Notes: generated by a model from the letters alone, not told the origin. Counted from the stretch's first letter, positions 26,823 to 36,011 are shown. The stretch: DNA of 64,000 nt from Pseudomonas fluorescens (GCF_902497895.1 NZ_CABVHQ010000017.1:1-64000); one strand, 5' to 3'. Translations and numbers: made by a program.

Positions 26823-28234
26823 TGACCAGCGCCGTAACGCCCCTGCGCGAGCCAGGCTTGCTGAAGTCGGCAGTGCTCTGGTTGCTGTTGCTGGCACCCT
26901 TGTTTTTCAGCACTTACGGATTTGCCACCTGGGTTTCCGCTCAGCGAGATGACGTGGGTAGCCTGGTATTTGGCTGGGAATCGCACATTCCATTCCTGGC
27001 CTGGACCATCGTGCCCTACTGGTCGATCGATCTGCTGTACGGACTGTCGCTGCTGTTACCGACCAGCCGCGACGAACTCAGGCGCCATGCCTTGCGCCTG
27101 CTCACGGCCCAGGCGATCGCTGTCAGCTGCTTCCTGCTCTGGCCGTTGCGCTTCACTTTCCAGCGCCCGGAAATGGAAGGAGTGTTCGGTTGGCTGTTCG
27201 ACGTGCTGGCGGGCTTCGACAAACCCTTCAATCAAGCGCCTTCCCTGCACATTGCCCTGTTGGTGGTGCTCTGGGTTTGCTACCAACGTTATACATATAC
27301 ACAGGGCGTCTGGCGTTGGTTGATGCATGGCTGGTTCGGGCTGATCGGGATTTCTGTCCTGAGTACTTATCAACACCACTTTATCGACTTACCCACAGGC
27401 GTTCTGGTCGGTTGGTTGTGTGTCTGGTTGTGGCCGCTGGATCCACCCAGTCCGCTGCAGACTGCACGCTTGGCAGTTGATCGCAAGCGCTGGAAACTAG
27501 CGCTGGGTTATATGATTGGTGCCGTAGTTCTGGGTATTCCAGCCTTTGCGTTTGGCGGGTGGTGGCTGTGGTTGCTCTGGCCGGCCGTGGCCTCGTTGAT
27601 GGTGGCGTTGAACTACGCGCTGTTCGATGCCGCCGGCTTTCAGAAGGGCGTCGATGGCCGGTTGAGCCCGGCCGTTCGTTGGTTGCTGGCGCCCTATCTG
27701 GGGGCAGCCTGGATCAATTCGAGGCTGTGGACAAATAAATACCCACAGGTGGATAACGTTTGTTTAGAACGGATCCCAGGTTCGTTGAAACTGAAAGACA
27801 GCCCGCTGCAAAAATACCCACAGGCTGACCGGGTTGTGGATAACGTTTGGTTAGGGCGGATCCCGGGTTCGTCGGAACTGAAAAACAGCCCGTTCCGCGC
27901 GGTGCTCGATCTCTGCGCTGAATTGTCACTAAACGCACCAGGCCTGGACTATCACTCGCTGCCCGTGCTCGACCTGGTCGCCCCAACCGCCGGGCAATGC
28001 CTGGAAGCCGCGCAGGCCATCGAGCGACTGCGTCAGCACGGGCCGCTGCTGGTGTGCTGCGCGCTGGGTTATTCACGCAGTGCCACGGCCGTCGCCGCGT
28101 GGTTGCTGTACAGCGGTCGCGCCGCCAGCGTCGAGGCTGCGGTGAGGCAGATTCGACAGAGTCGGCCAGGGATCGTACTGCACCTGGCCCATCGCCAGGC
28201 CCTGGAACAAATGAGGGTCGCCCATGGCCACTGA
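26819..28234 (+). CDS. PAP2-like / dual-specificity phosphatase fusion (YnbD-like)
   Basis: About 471 residues. The N-terminal membrane region (1-about 300, some eight helices) has PAP2-type motifs: QAPSLHIALL and YQHHFIDLPTGVLVG. The C-terminal cytoplasmic domain is a dual-specificity phosphatase with the Cx5R loop CALGYSRSATA. Between them is an imperfect tandem duplication of about 25 residues (27737-27898). The start is an ATGATG overlapping the upstream stop. Likely dephosphorylates a lipid-phosphate intermediate of the operon's pathway. Confidence 0.85.
   Translation: MMTSAVTPLREPGLLKSAVLWLLLLAPLFFSTYGFATWVSAQRDDVGSLVFGWESHIPFLAWTIVPYWSIDLLYGLSLLLPTSRDELRRHALRLLTAQAIAVSCFLLWPLRFTFQRPEMEGVFGWLFDVLAGFDKPFNQAPSLHIALLVVLWVCYQRYTYTQGVWRWLMHGWFGLIGISVLSTYQHHFIDLPTGVLVGWLCVWLWPLDPPSPLQTARLAVDRKRWKLALGYMIGAVVLGIPAFAFGGWWLWLLWPAVASLMVALNYALFDAAGFQKGVDGRLSPAVRWLLAPYLGAAWINSRLWTNKYPQVDNVCLERIPGSLKLKDSPLQKYPQADRVVDNVWLGRIPGSSELKNSPFRAVLDLCAELSLNAPGLDYHSLPVLDLVAPTAGQCLEAAQAIERLRQHGPLLVCCALGYSRSATAVAAWLLYSGRAASVEAAVRQIRQSRPGIVLHLAHRQALEQMRVAHGH
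27737..27898 (+). repeat. In-frame tandem duplication inside the YnbD-like gene
   Basis: Two copies of a segment begin with AAATACCCACAGG: 27737-27811 (25 codons) and 27812-27898 (29 codons, a 4-codon insertion after the first four). The peptides share KYPQ, VDNV, RIPGS and LK.SP. The second copy runs directly into the phosphatase domain, so the first is probably the extra one. Confidence 0.8.
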
Positions 28235-28679
28235 CCTTTCCCTGGAAGTCGTCGCCAGCCTGTTGCGCCGGGGTCGTGCGCTGGATCAGCTATCCACAGG
28301 CATAACCCTGCTGGGCTTGTTGTTCGGCCTGGTGCAACTGTTACTGGTCACCCATAGCCCGGTCTGCCTGATCCTCAGTGCGTGGATGGTGCTGCTCGGG
28401 CTAGTGCAGAAGTACTGGGCGCTGCGAGTAGCTTTCGATGCCGAGCTGTTTCAGCGGATGGCCAGCGAAACCGAGCAACTGATGCAAAGCACCCAAGCCA
28501 TGGACCAGGCATTGCAGAGCTTGAACCTGCAAAAAAACGATCCCCCTGCCAGGAACTGGGCCGAGCGCAGCCGCGGCGCGCTGAAACTGCTGCGTCGGCA
28601 AGCGCAGCTGCTGGTCGTGCAAGTGTTGGCGCCACTCGCGGTCATCCTCGCCAGCCCTTGGCTGCCCTTCACTGGATAA
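28224..28679 (+). CDS. Small membrane protein of the phospholipid operon, unknown function
   Basis: I do not recognise a named family. 151 residues: a short soluble start, two closely spaced hydrophobic helices (GITLLGLLFGLVQLLLV and PVCLILSAWMVLLGLV), a helical region (about 70-125) rich in Gln/Glu with coiled-coil character, and a C-terminal hydrophobic helix (LLVVQVLAPLAVILAS). It overlaps the phosphatase gene by 11 bases and precedes the acyltransferase gene by 9 bases. Confidence 0.75.
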   Translation: MATDLSLEVVASLLRRGRALDQLSTGITLLGLLFGLVQLLLVTHSPVCLILSAWMVLLGLVQKYWALRVAFDAELFQRMASETEQLMQSTQAMDQALQSLNLQKNDPPARNWAERSRGALKLLRRQAQLLVVQVLAPLAVILASPWLPFTG

Positions 28680-28688
28680 GGAATCCTC

Positions 28689-29309
28689 ATGTTCGAACCC
28701 GTGGTCGCCACGCTCATCACCTCCGCCGCCCGCACAGTCACCGGCGCTCGCAGCCTGTGGCTTGGTTGCGCGCCGCAGGAGGTGCAGCGCATCTACTTCG
28801 CCAACCACAGCAGCCACGGCGATTTCGTGCTGCTCTGGGCGTCGTTGCCGCCGGCATTGCGCAAGGTCACGCGGCCGGTGGCCGGCGCGGATTACTGGCA
28901 AAAAAGCCCGTTGCGCCGTTACCTCATTAATCGGGTGTTCAATGGCGTACTGATCGACCGCGAACGCAAGGACCTTGTGGATAACCCCTTGCAGCCGATG
29001 CTTGAAGCTCTGGAGCACGGCGACTCACTGATCATTTTCCCGGAGGGCACGCGCAATCTTGAAGAGGGTCTGCTGCCCTTCAAAAGCGGGATTTATCACC
29101 TGGCGAAAAGTTACCCACAGGTCGAGCTGATCCCGGTGTGGATCGCCAATCTCAACCGCGTAATGCCCAAAGGTCGAATCCTGCCTCTACCTTTGTTATG
29201 CACAACCAGCTTCGGGGTACCGCTCGTGCTCGAGGAGAGCGAGAGCAAAGTGCACTTCCTTGAACGCAGCCGCGACGCACTGCTGGCCCTGGCCCCGGAG
29301 CACTCCTGA
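28689..29309 (+). CDS. 1-acyl-glycerol-3-phosphate acyltransferase family protein
   Basis: A 206-residue PlsC-type acyltransferase. The catalytic HX4D motif is NHSSHGD (about residues 38-44), followed by LIDRERKD and the phosphate-binding FPEGTRNLEEG. No long N-terminal anchor is seen. It is preceded by AAGGA. This gene is an addition to the ynbABCD-like set and implies acylation of a glycerolipid intermediate. Confidence 0.88.
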   Translation: MFEPVVATLITSAARTVTGARSLWLGCAPQEVQRIYFANHSSHGDFVLLWASLPPALRKVTRPVAGADYWQKSPLRRYLINRVFNGVLIDRERKDLVDNPLQPMLEALEHGDSLIIFPEGTRNLEEGLLPFKSGIYHLAKSYPQVELIPVWIANLNRVMPKGRILPLPLLCTTSFGVPLVLEESESKVHFLERSRDALLALAPEHS

Positions 29310-29310
29310 G

Positions 29311-30243
29311 ATGGATAGGCAAACCCTGATGTTGTTCGGCGCAATCGGCGCGATTCTGCTGCTGGCCTCGCTGATCGGTTTCATCCTCAAGCAGCGGACC
29401 CGCGGCACGCCAAACCCGGTGATCGATAACCTTAACGCACGGATCAACGCCTGGTGGGTCATGGTGGTGGTCATCGGTATCGCCTTCTGGCTCGGTACCA
29501 GCGCTGTGATCCTGCTTTTCTACGCGGTGTCCTTCTATGCCCTGCGGGAATTCCTGACCCTGACACCCACCCGCCGCAGCGATTATCCGGCGTTGGTGGC
29601 GGCGTTCTATCTGGCACTGCCACTGCAGTACTTGCTGATCTACGTCGACTGGTACGGGCTGTTTTCGATCTTTATTCCGGTCTACGTATTCCTGCTATTA
29701 CCCATCCTTGCCTCGCTGGGAGGGGACACGACGCACTTCCTCGAACGCGCCTCGAAAGTCCAATGGGGCCTGATGATCGCGGCGTTCTGCGTGTCGTTCG
29801 TGCCGGCGTTGCTGACCCTCGATATCCCCGGCTACGAAGGCCGAAACCTGCTGCTGATTGCCTATCTGGTGATGGTGGTGCAGCTGTCGGACGTGTTGCA
29901 GTACGTCTGCGGCAAGCTGTTGGGCAAACACAAGATCGCGCCGAATCTCTCGCCATCGAAAACCGTCGAAGGTTTTGTCGGCGGCATTGTCCTGGCCTCG
30001 CTGATCGGTGCTGCGCTGTGGTGGATCACTCCGTTCAACCCCTGGCAGTCGTTTCTCATCGCGCTGTTGATCAACCTGCTGGGATTTGCCGGCGGTATTG
30101 TCATGTCGGCAATCAAGCGCGACCGCGGCGTGAAGGATTGGGGGCATATGATCGAAGGCCATGGCGGCATGCTCGATCGGCTGGACTCGGTGTGTTTTGC
30201 CGCGCCGATTTTCTTCCATCTGGTGCGCTACTGGTGGACCTGA
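29311..30243 (+). CDS. Phosphatidate cytidylyltransferase (CdsA/YnbB-like)
   Basis: A 310-residue membrane enzyme with about eight helices. The CDP-diglyceride synthase signature is in SAIKRDRGVKDWGHMIEGHGGMLDRLDSVCFAAP near the C-terminus, and NLSPSKTVEGFVGG precedes it. It makes the CDP-activated lipid that the first gene of the operon would use. The start follows the acyltransferase stop by 1 base. It is a paralogue of the housekeeping cdsA expected elsewhere. Confidence 0.9.
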   Translation: MDRQTLMLFGAIGAILLLASLIGFILKQRTRGTPNPVIDNLNARINAWWVMVVVIGIAFWLGTSAVILLFYAVSFYALREFLTLTPTRRSDYPALVAAFYLALPLQYLLIYVDWYGLFSIFIPVYVFLLLPILASLGGDTTHFLERASKVQWGLMIAAFCVSFVPALLTLDIPGYEGRNLLLIAYLVMVVQLSDVLQYVCGKLLGKHKIAPNLSPSKTVEGFVGGIVLASLIGAALWWITPFNPWQSFLIALLINLLGFAGGIVMSAIKRDRGVKDWGHMIEGHGGMLDRLDSVCFAAPIFFHLVRYWWT

Positions 30244-30376
30244 GGGTGCGTAGTGCTCCAGCTTTTTCTCGGACCGCGACCCCTTGACCGCTCTCACTTG
30301 AACGACTCATATTACGATCATAATGTTTTACCCGATCTACCGTTAGACGTTTCCTTCCCCTTGCAGGAGAGCAGCC

Positions 30377-31777
30377 ATGAGTACCTACGACGTCGTGATT
30401 CTGGGCGGTGGCCCTGGCGGTTATAACGCCGCCATCCGCGCGGGCCAGCTGGGTTTGAAAGCGGCATGCGTCGAAGGCCGGGCGACTCTGGGCGGGACCT
30501 GCCTGAATGTCGGCTGCATGCCCTCCAAAGCGCTGCTGCACGCCTCGGAACTCTATGACGCGGCGATGGGCGCCGAATTCGCCAACCTTGGCATCGAGGT
30601 CAAACCGACCCTCAACCTCGCGCAGATGATGAAACAGAAAGACCAAAGCGTCGCCGGGCTGACCAAGGGCATCGAATTTCTGTTTCGCAAAAACAATGTC
30701 GACTGGATCATCGGCTGGGGCCATATCGACGGCCCGGGGAAAGTCACGGTAACCGACAGCCAGGGCGGCAAATCCGAACTGCACGGCAAAAACATCATCA
30801 TCGCCACCGGTTCCGAACCTACCCCATTGCCGGGCGTGGAAATCGACAATCAGCGCATTCTCGATTCCACCGGCGCGCTGTCGCTCCGTGAAGTGCCCAG
30901 GCATCTGGTGGTCATCGGCGCGGGGGTGATTGGTCTTGAACTGGGCTCTGTGTGGCGGCGCCTGGGCAGCCAGGTGACGGTGGTTGAATACCTTGATCGC
31001 ATCTGCCCGGGGGTGGATGGCGAGGCCGGAAAAACCTTGCAACGCTCATTAAGCAAACAGGGCATTAGTTTCAAATTGAGTTCCAAAGTCACCAGCGCCA
31101 CCCCCTTGGCCACCGGCGTGCAACTGAGTGTCGAACCGGCGGCGGGTGGCGCTGCCGAGCTGCTGGAAGCGGACTATGTGCTGGTCGCCATTGGACGCCG
31201 ACCTTACACCCAAGGCCTGGGCCTGGAAAACGTCGGCCTGGCGACGGACCCGCGCGGCATGCTGCCCAACAAAGGCCACCGCACCGAAGCCGAGGGGGTT
31301 TGGGTGATCGGCGATGTCACTTCGGGGCCGATGCTTGCCCACAAGGCCGAAGACGAAGCCATGGCCTGCATCGAGCAGATCGTCGGCAAGGCGGGTGAGG
31401 TCAATTACGATTTGATCCCCAACGTGATCTACACCAAACCGGAGCTGGCCAGTGTCGGCAAGACCGAAGAACAACTCAAGGCTGAAGGCCGGGCCTATAA
31501 GGTCGGCAAATTCCCCTTCACCGCCAACAGCCGGGCAAAAATCAATCACGAGACCGAAGGCTTCGCCAAAGTGCTGGCGGACGAGCGTACCGACGAGATT
31601 CTGGGCGTCCATCTCGTGGGCCCGAGCGTCAGTGAAATGATTGGCGAATATTGCGTGGCCATGGAGTTTTGCGCCTCGGCCGAGGACATCGCCCTGACCT
31701 GCCACCCGCACCCCACTCGTTCCGAAGCGCTGCGCCAGGCGGCAATGAATGTGCAGGGGATGGCGACGCAGATGTAG
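30377..31777 (+). CDS. lpdA: Dihydrolipoyl dehydrogenase
   Basis: A 466-residue FAD disulphide oxidoreductase (E3 of 2-oxoacid dehydrogenase or glycine cleavage complexes). FAD-binding GGGPGGYNAA at the start, redox-active pair GGTCLNVGCMPSK (about 42-54), NAD-binding GAGVIGLELGSVW, second FAD motif GVWVIGDVTSGPMLAHKAEDE, and catalytic HPHPTRSEAL near the C-terminus. A strong AGGAGAG ribosome-binding site precedes it. No E1/E2 genes are adjacent, so this is a stand-alone isoform, most like the pseudomonad third Lpd. Confidence 0.93.
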   Translation: MSTYDVVILGGGPGGYNAAIRAGQLGLKAACVEGRATLGGTCLNVGCMPSKALLHASELYDAAMGAEFANLGIEVKPTLNLAQMMKQKDQSVAGLTKGIEFLFRKNNVDWIIGWGHIDGPGKVTVTDSQGGKSELHGKNIIIATGSEPTPLPGVEIDNQRILDSTGALSLREVPRHLVVIGAGVIGLELGSVWRRLGSQVTVVEYLDRICPGVDGEAGKTLQRSLSKQGISFKLSSKVTSATPLATGVQLSVEPAAGGAAELLEADYVLVAIGRRPYTQGLGLENVGLATDPRGMLPNKGHRTEAEGVWVIGDVTSGPMLAHKAEDEAMACIEQIVGKAGEVNYDLIPNVIYTKPELASVGKTEEQLKAEGRAYKVGKFPFTANSRAKINHETEGFAKVLADERTDEILGVHLVGPSVSEMIGEYCVAMEFCASAEDIALTCHPHPTRSEALRQAAMNVQGMATQM

Positions 31778-31795
31778 CGGCGCTCTGGGTCAGGA

Positions 31796-31846
31796 GCTGT
31801 GTGGGTAGTGACACCGCTATCGCGAGCAAGCTCGCTCCCACATTTG
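31796..31846. repeat. REP-like palindrome after lpdA
   Basis: A CGCGAGCAAGCTCGCTCCCACA palindrome typical of pseudomonad REPs sits 20-70 bp past the lpdA stop. GATCAAAA repeats at about 31940-31962 resemble the flank of another REP family. No gene is seen between lpdA and the Lrp-type gene. Confidence 0.6.
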
Positions 31847-31967
31847 GATCTTCGGTGTGCACATGCCGATCTAGTGTGGGGCTCGCGATCGAGTGCGCAG
31901 CACTCGCAATTTTAGCTGGCGCCCGCCTACGGTATAAGCAGGTCAAAAGATCAAAAGATCGCATTCT

Positions 31968-32441
31968 TCAATCCGGCAAATGCCCCAGCGGTAATGGCCC
32001 GGGGGTTTTTACGGTGTGGATCGCGAAGTTGCTGCGGATATCGCTGACTCCCGGCAACTTGAGCAGTCGGCCGGTGAGGAAGCGTTCATATGCCCTTAAG
32101 TCCGGCACGACCACTTGCAGCAAAAAGTCCGATTCGCCCGACACCAGAAACGCTGAAATCACCTCGGGCAACGCGGTCACGGCCTGGCGAAAGGCTTCGG
32201 CTTCGGCGTCGTTGTGCCGTTCGACCTTGACCCCGACAAACACCGTCAACCCCAGGCCGACTTCGTCGCGGTCGAGGTTGGCCTGATAGCCGCGAATCAC
32301 TCCGGCCTCTTCCAGCAGACGAACCCGACGCAAACAGGGCGAGGCTGACAGACCGATCTCGTCGGCCAGTTGCACGTTGCTCAGTCGACCGTCCCGTTGC
32401 AGGGCGGCGAGGATTCGGCGGTCATAGGCATCCAGTTTCAT
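31968..32441 (-). CDS. Lrp/AsnC family transcriptional regulator
   Basis: 157 residues from the chosen ATG (an in-frame start 10 codons upstream is possible). The N-terminal winged HTH reads LDAYDRRILAALQRDGRLSNVQLADEIGLSASPCLRRVRLLEEAGVI, the classical Lrp pattern; the C-terminal RAM domain has GLTVFVGVKV and SGESDFLLQVVVPDL. Divergent from a LysE-type exporter, which it probably controls in response to an amino acid. Confidence 0.9.
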   Translation of the reverse strand: MKLDAYDRRILAALQRDGRLSNVQLADEIGLSASPCLRRVRLLEEAGVIRGYQANLDRDEVGLGLTVFVGVKVERHNDAEAEAFRQAVTALPEVISAFLVSGESDFLLQVVVPDLRAYERFLTGRLLKLPGVSDIRSNFAIHTVKTPGPLPLGHLPD

Positions 32442-32572
32442 GCTTGGTAGTTCCAGACTGTTTTTATTCACGGATTGGCAGATTATGCCAAGTCTAGCTA
32501 CTTTAGTGGCTGACTACGCAAGCACCTGCCCTGCCCTTCGGGCATAGACTTTGATCACCGAATCGATAACCA

Positions 32573-33214
32573 ATGGGTGGCAAAGTGACAGAGCTGTGGA
32601 TGTTTTTTTTGGCCCTGGCGGTGGTGTACTTGCTGCCGGGTCCGGACATGATCCTGTTGCTGCAAACCGGTGCGCGTCAGGGTAAAGCCGCGGCGCTGGC
32701 CACCGCCGTGGGGCTGGCCCTCGCTCGCGGTTGTCATGTGGCATTGGCGGCGTTGGGCCTGGCGACCCTGTTCAAGGCCGCGCCCTGGACCTTTGAAGTG
32801 GTGCGCCTGGCCGGTGCCGCATACCTGTTGTGGCTGGGAATTCAGTGCCTGCGCTCCAACATGCTGCCAAGCCTGAACCCGGCCCAAGCGTCCACAAAGA
32901 CCGGGTTGTGGCGTGAGGCCATTCAGCGTGGGCTGCTGACCAACCTGCTTAACCCCAAGGCGTTGCTGTTTTGCTCGGTGTTGCTGCCGCAATTCATCGA
33001 CCCCCACGCCGGCCCGGTGGCGACGCAATTTGTCGAGCTTGGCGTGGTACTGGTGATTGTCGGGTTGTTGTTCGACAGCGGTTACGCGCTGGTCGGGGCC
33101 GGGCTCGGACGCTGGCTTGAGCGCAGTCCCTCGGCACAGCGAGTACAGCAATGGTTGTTTGGCAGCCTGTTGATCGGCTTCGCCCTGCGGCTGACGTTCG
33201 TGCAGCAAGCGTAG
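32573..33214 (+). CDS. LysE/RhtB family amino-acid exporter
   Basis: About 210 residues with six hydrophobic helices. The family hallmark GPDMILLLQTGARQGKAAALATAVGLALA is near the N-terminus; GLLTNLLNPKALLFCSVLLPQFI follows. It would export an amino acid or homoserine-lactone-like compound. The GTG at 32585 with GGGTGG upstream is an alternative start. Divergent from the Lrp-type regulator, the common arrangement for such pairs. Confidence 0.9.
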   Translation: MGGKVTELWMFFLALAVVYLLPGPDMILLLQTGARQGKAAALATAVGLALARGCHVALAALGLATLFKAAPWTFEVVRLAGAAYLLWLGIQCLRSNMLPSLNPAQASTKTGLWREAIQRGLLTNLLNPKALLFCSVLLPQFIDPHAGPVATQFVELGVVLVIVGLLFDSGYALVGAGLGRWLERSPSAQRVQQWLFGSLLIGFALRLTFVQQA

Positions 33215-33328
33215 AATCTGTAGCCCGGCAAAAGGGTCAAAGGCTCCTCTTACCCCTACAAATCAAGCCGGCTTGCAGACGTGCGGCAGCCTGTTCCCAG
33301 GTGCCGGTCCTCCGACTGTTGGCGAGAA

Positions 33329-34219
33329 TCACTCGAACCGCCAGCGCAAACCCAGCGCCGCGGGCCGGCGCACCACCTGTTCCACCTGCAGCTTCCAGAG
33401 CCGCTCGGCGCCTTGAAAGGCCTCGACCTGCGGCCCTTCAAGAATGATTTCGGTACGCCCACTGACCTGCAGCAAATCCCCCGTGATGAAATCGATGAAC
33501 AGCAAACCGGCCCGCGGATTGAGCAACAGGTTGCCCAAGGTATTGAAATGCAGGTTGCCGGCGAAATCGGGAATGGTCAGGCAGTTGCCGTCGACCTGAA
33601 CAAACCCGCTCTGCCCGCCACGATGGGAAACGTCTACCGAACGTTGCTTTTCAACCGCGACATAGCTGGCGACAAAAAAGGTGTCGGCTCCACGAATCAT
33701 TGCGCTCGCGCGGTCATCCAGCGTGCTCAGACGCTGTACCGCAGACGCCGAGGGATTTGCGACGGGCACCGAGTCAAATTGGCGCAATTGAATGTACTGC
33801 GGGCAATTGCCGAACGCCTGTTCAACCGCCACGGTAAAGCCGTTAGCGGTCATCTCCCTGACTCGCCCATTAATTCGGTTGCGCCGCCGCGTATGCAGCT
33901 CGATCCCCAGCAAGCCGATCGCCGCACCAGCCTGTAATTGAGCCGGGTCATCCTGGCGCGGCAGTCTGTCCAGCTGCATCAGCACAGGCTCGGGAGAATG
34001 GGCGAAACCCGGCGGCCCCTCGAGAATACTGGCCCAAGGGTTACCGTCGGCATCCACTGCGCCGAACAGCATGAAGGGCAGTTTCTGGTAGAACTGACGA
34101 TGCTGATCCGGCAGGTAATTGCGAATCACCTTGGGTCCGAATGCTTCCATGCGCTCAGCGACACCAACGTGCGCCTGCAACTGTTTCTCACCGGCATGCC
34201 AGGGTGATTGAAGGTTCAT
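33329..34219 (-). CDS. Pyridoxamine 5'-phosphate oxidase-like FMN-binding protein
   Basis: A 296-residue protein with a split-barrel flavin-binding fold: FMLFGAVDADGNPWASILEGPPGF in the first half, and DTFFVASYV ... GQSGFVQVDGNCLTIPDFAGNLHFNTLGNLLLNPRAGLLFIDF in the second, the PNPOx-like core. It probably reduces or binds a small molecule through FMN. It lies 69 bp after the GST gene on the same strand, a likely two-gene operon. Confidence 0.85.
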   Translation of the reverse strand: MNLQSPWHAGEKQLQAHVGVAERMEAFGPKVIRNYLPDQHRQFYQKLPFMLFGAVDADGNPWASILEGPPGFAHSPEPVLMQLDRLPRQDDPAQLQAGAAIGLLGIELHTRRRNRINGRVREMTANGFTVAVEQAFGNCPQYIQLRQFDSVPVANPSASAVQRLSTLDDRASAMIRGADTFFVASYVAVEKQRSVDVSHRGGQSGFVQVDGNCLTIPDFAGNLHFNTLGNLLLNPRAGLLFIDFITGDLLQVSGRTEIILEGPQVEAFQGAERLWKLQVEQVVRRPAALGLRWRFE

Positions 34220-34288
34220 CGCGGTTTCCCCCTGCGCCGACGGCGCGGTCTGAACGGTCCAGCCTGACTGGACCGGGGTTCGCTGATC

Positions 34289-34918
34289 TCAGGCAGTTTG
34301 CAGGCCGGCCACCGTGCGCGGCATCGCGACAAACCCGGGCAAGGCTTCGATACGTTCCAACCAGGCGCGCACATTGGCATAGTCGTCCAGCGACACATTG
34401 CCTTCCGGCGCATGGGCGATGTAGCTGTAGCCGGCGACATCGGCAATGGTCGGTTCTTCGCCCGCCAGGTAGGGAGTATTAGCCAATTCCTGATCGATCA
34501 CCTTGAGCAGGCTGTGGGAGCGGGCGATCACTTCTTCAGCGTTATACGGGGCGCCGAACACGGTAATCATTCGAGCCGCGGCCGGGCCTGAGGCAATCTG
34601 CCCCGCCGCGACCGACAACCAGCGCTGGACCCTGGCAGCGCCAACCGGGTCCGCCGGCAGCCAGCGGCCTTGGCCATATTTCTGCGCCAGGTACACCAGA
34701 ATTGCATTGGAGTCGGCCAGCACCACGCCTTGGTCATCGATGACCGGAACCTGGCCAAAAGCATTCAGCGCGAGAAACTCGGGTTGTTTATGAGCGCCCT
34801 TGGCCAAGTCGACGAACACCAGTTCAGTCGGCAGGCCGAGCAACGAGAGCATCAACTCGACTCGGTGGGCATGACCGGAGCGTGGGAAGTTATAGAGTTT
34901 GATAGCTGGCCGGGACAT
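34289..34918 (-). CDS. Glutathione S-transferase
   Basis: A 209-residue GST. The thioredoxin-like N-domain reads [25 protein letters not shown] with [28 protein letters not shown] (the cis-Pro and gamma-glutamyl-binding DSNAI region), and the helical C-domain has [19 protein letters not shown]. It conjugates or reduces glutathione-linked compounds. First gene of the operon with the PNPOx-like gene, and divergent from nothing obvious. Confidence 0.9.
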   Translation of the reverse strand: MSRPAIKLYNFPRSGHAHRVELMLSLLGLPTELVFVDLAKGAHKQPEFLALNAFGQVPVIDDQGVVLADSNAILVYLAQKYGQGRWLPADPVGAARVQRWLSVAAGQIASGPAAARMITVFGAPYNAEEVIARSHSLLKVIDQELANTPYLAGEEPTIADVAGYSYIAHAPEGNVSLDDYANVRAWLERIEALPGFVAMPRTVAGLQTA

Positions 34919-35048
34919 GAAGGACTCCGCAGGATGATCGCGCAGTCCAGGACAGAGCCGCGCCGATGGGAGCTATTTTCTACCCGCGACGAAAACAACA
35001 GAATAACCAGATAACACAATCCATTATTTCATCAGGTGCAATAAAGGT

Positions 35049-35933
35049 TCAGGCCTTCAGCGCAGGATGCTCACGCAGCGTGTGCACCGCGAAATCGACA
35101 AAGCTGCGCACTCGCGCCGGGGCTTTGCGCCCGCCTTGATACACCACATGGATGGGCAATGGCGGCAGTTCGAAGTCTTGCAGAACGATTTCCAGTTCGC
35201 CGGCAGCCACCTTGCTCGCGACTTGATAAGACAAGACGCGGGTCAGCCCCCACCCCAGACACACCGCAGTGATCGCTGCCTGATTCGCGGTGACCACCAG
35301 ACGTGGCTCGGGGCGAACGCTGAGCGCTGTACCCGCCTGCTCGAATTGCCAGCTCCTGACCTGGCCGATGGACGATGTCGCGACTATCCGTGCCTGACAC
35401 AGGTCATCCGGGTGTAGAGGCCGGCCATGGGTCGTCAGGTAACCGGGCGAGCCGCAGATCACCCGCCGCACTTCCCCCACCAGAATCGCGTGCTGATTGC
35501 TGTCCGGCAGTTCACCGATGCGCACCGCCACATCAATGCCCTCCTCGACCATGCTCACCACAGGGTCGACGAGCAAGGCGTTGATGCTGACTTCGGGGAA
35601 TTGATCCAGGTAAGCGACCATAACCGGTGTTACGAATAAATCACCGAATAACACCGGTGCCGTAATCGTCAGTTGCCCACGCGGCTGGGCATGGCTGCCC
35701 GCCGCCGAGGCTTCGGCCTCCTGGAGCTCGGCGAGGATGCGTCGACAGTCTTCCAGATAACGTTGACCAGCCTCGCTCAGGTACACGCTACGGGTAGTGC
35801 GCGTCAGCAGCTGTGCGCCGATGCGTTTTTCCAGCGCCGCGATCGCCCGGGTGACGCTCGCTGCCGACAGGCCCAAGCGCCGCGCCGCAGCAGAAAAACC
35901 CTGCTCTTGCGCCACGGCGAGGAACACCTGCAT
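35049..35933 (-). CDS. LysR family transcriptional regulator
   Basis: 294 residues from the first ATG. The N-terminal HTH is FLAVAQEQGFSAAARRLGLSAASVTRAIAALEKRIGAQLLTRTTRSVYLSEAG; the remainder is the LysR effector-binding domain. The usual family start MDRFQEMQ appears here as codons ATC-GAC-AGA-TTC-CAG-GAA-ATG, and the strong AGAGGTG ribosome-binding site is placed for the ATC at 35951, not for this ATG. Possible start 35951 if AUC initiates. The likely target is the divergent GST/PNPOx side, but this is not clear. Confidence 0.88.
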   Translation of the reverse strand: MQVFLAVAQEQGFSAAARRLGLSAASVTRAIAALEKRIGAQLLTRTTRSVYLSEAGQRYLEDCRRILAELQEAEASAAGSHAQPRGQLTITAPVLFGDLFVTPVMVAYLDQFPEVSINALLVDPVVSMVEEGIDVAVRIGELPDSNQHAILVGEVRRVICGSPGYLTTHGRPLHPDDLCQARIVATSSIGQVRSWQFEQAGTALSVRPEPRLVVTANQAAITAVCLGWGLTRVLSYQVASKVAAGELEIVLQDFELPPLPIHVVYQGGRKAPARVRSFVDFAVHTLREHPALKA

Positions 35934-36011
35934 TTCCTGGAATCTGTCGATGGAGGCACCTCTTGGGCGAGAGCAAGCGCTAATGCCGTTTAGTTAAGCA
36001 CCAGCTACCCC

